Shown here: one piece after another, positions 7,483 to 7,729 of the stretch | Layout of the letters: each line of letters opens with the position of its first letter | Numbering within the stretch: position 1 is the first letter of the stretch | Assembly: GCA_946615275.1 (NCBI GenBank) | Contig: CAMOHV010000047.1 | Span: 1-7,729 of the forward strand | Origin: an uncultured Verrucomicrobiota bacterium | GTDB lineage: Bacteria > Verrucomicrobiota > Kiritimatiellia > RFP12 > UBA1067 | Direction of reading: 5' to 3' | Length of the DNA stretch: 7,729 bases | Position numbers and translations under genes: made by a program | The notes under the pieces: model-generated | What the model was told of the DNA's origin: nothing | The model's database searches: none | Seen by the model: the letters and a program-made list of their open reading frames with translations, nothing else

Positions 7483-7498
7483 GATATTCTACCATATC
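7483..7498. repeat. Small inverted repeat overlapping the -10 element
   Basis: GATAT and ATATC form perfect 5-bp arms around a 6-bp centre and cover the -10 hexamer. This could be a repressor site, but arms this short and AT-rich can arise by chance. Confidence 0.3.
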
Positions 7499-7514
7499 CC
7501 AGCGGACATGTGAA
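7486..7514 (-). promoter_or_regulatory. Sigma70-type promoter for the operon, predicted leaderless start
   Basis: Reading the minus strand, TTCACA (-35, 7509-7514, one mismatch to TTGACA) and TAGAAT (-10, 7486-7491, one mismatch to TATAAT) are separated by exactly 17 bp. TG lies one base before the -10, an extended -10. The -10 is followed by 6 bases (7480-7485), so the expected +1 at 7479 is the A of the YchJ ATG. It lies in the only real intergenic gap. The motif is seen in the sequence; its activity is inferred. Confidence 0.72.
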
Positions 7515-7538
7515 GAGGGTATTTTGGATGGCCGGAAA

Positions 7539-7729
7539 TCAATCCAGACCAGCAAGTTCCCACCCCGGACGGGCACGGGCCGAGAGGAACCCGTTCGCCG
7601 CCGCGTCGTTCGTGACGCTTCTGCCGTCCCAGACGAGCCTCTTCCGCCCCGCCCTGGCGGCCACGTTCCCCAGGAGCAGCGTCTCCGCGAGCGGCACGGA
7701 GTACCCGAAGCCCGTGTTCGCCTCGCGCC
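7539..7729 (-). CDS. Gfo/Idh/MocA family oxidoreductase, C-terminal part only
   Basis: Translation from the right edge gives 62 residues ending at the TGA at 7541-7539; the 5' part is outside the window. The segment NTGFGYSVPLAETLLLGNVA, then GRKRLVWDG and RARPGWEL, matches the usual end of Gfo/Idh/MocA dehydrogenases from planctomycetes and verrucomicrobia, where L-x-E-x-x-L-L-G-N-V-A is followed by a W-D strand and a terminal GW. These NAD(P)-dependent enzymes act on sugars or inositols and are often secreted in this group. The Rossmann domain and catalytic residues are not visible. It ends 59 bp before the YchJ start and is probably a separate transcription unit, since a promoter lies between. 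No convincing hairpin terminator follows it. Confidence 0.8.
   Translation of the reverse strand, partial: REANTGFGYSVPLAETLLLGNVAARAGRKRLVWDGRSVTNDAAANGFLSARARPGWELAGLD

Noticed and set aside
7515..7538. Rho-independent terminator after the oxidoreductase gene
   Set aside because: No GC-rich stem with a following T-run is present in the gap.

Overview
The window is GC-rich and every supported gene lies on the minus strand. It reads as one densely packed transcription unit running from high to low coordinates, plus the tail of an unrelated upstream gene. A Verrucomicrobiota-type genome (Kiritimatiellia or a related PVC lineage, host-associated or polysaccharide-degrading) is my best guess. 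The hints are a secreted protein with an autotransporter-type beta-strand repeat and an F5/8-like domain, a secreted GH3 enzyme, and a Gfo/Idh/MocA oxidoreductase with the C-terminus common in that group. This placement is inference from protein style, not from a marker gene.

Layout in transcription order. The right edge (7539-7729) holds the last 62 codons of a Gfo/Idh/MocA oxidoreductase. A 59-bp gap follows, the only real intergenic space. It carries a good sigma70-type promoter whose predicted start point falls on the A of the next ATG, so the operon probably begins with a leaderless message. Then come a YchJ-type SEC-C protein (6979-7479), a HAD phosphatase or phosphomutase (6317-6982), a two-helix membrane protein with TPR-like repeats (5486-6295), a dihydroneopterin aldolase family protein (5136-5483), a fused sugar-1-phosphate nucleotidyltransferase and sugar kinase of MurU-AmgK type (3280-5124), a 718-residue protein of unknown function (1127-3283), a secreted beta-strand/F5/8-like protein (262-1149), and the start of a secreted GH3 glycosidase cut by the left edge (1-254).

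Adjacent genes overlap by 4 or 23 bp or are separated by 2 to 21 bp, and no terminator is visible, so co-transcription and translational coupling are likely. The clearest biochemical theme is peptidoglycan amino-sugar salvage. The fused protein has the two activities that in Pseudomonas turn N-acetylmuramate into UDP-MurNAc, and the HAD enzyme could supply the sugar-phosphate phosphatase step (MupP-like), though that is only suggested by context. The 718-residue protein, coupled to the fusion gene by a GTGA overlap, has faint protein-kinase-like motifs and is the least explained item.

Two genes were found by translating the window edges directly: the GH3 N-terminus and the oxidoreductase C-terminus. 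No RNA genes, CRISPR arrays, insertion sequences or attachment sites were seen. No stretch over 300 bases lacks a gene.
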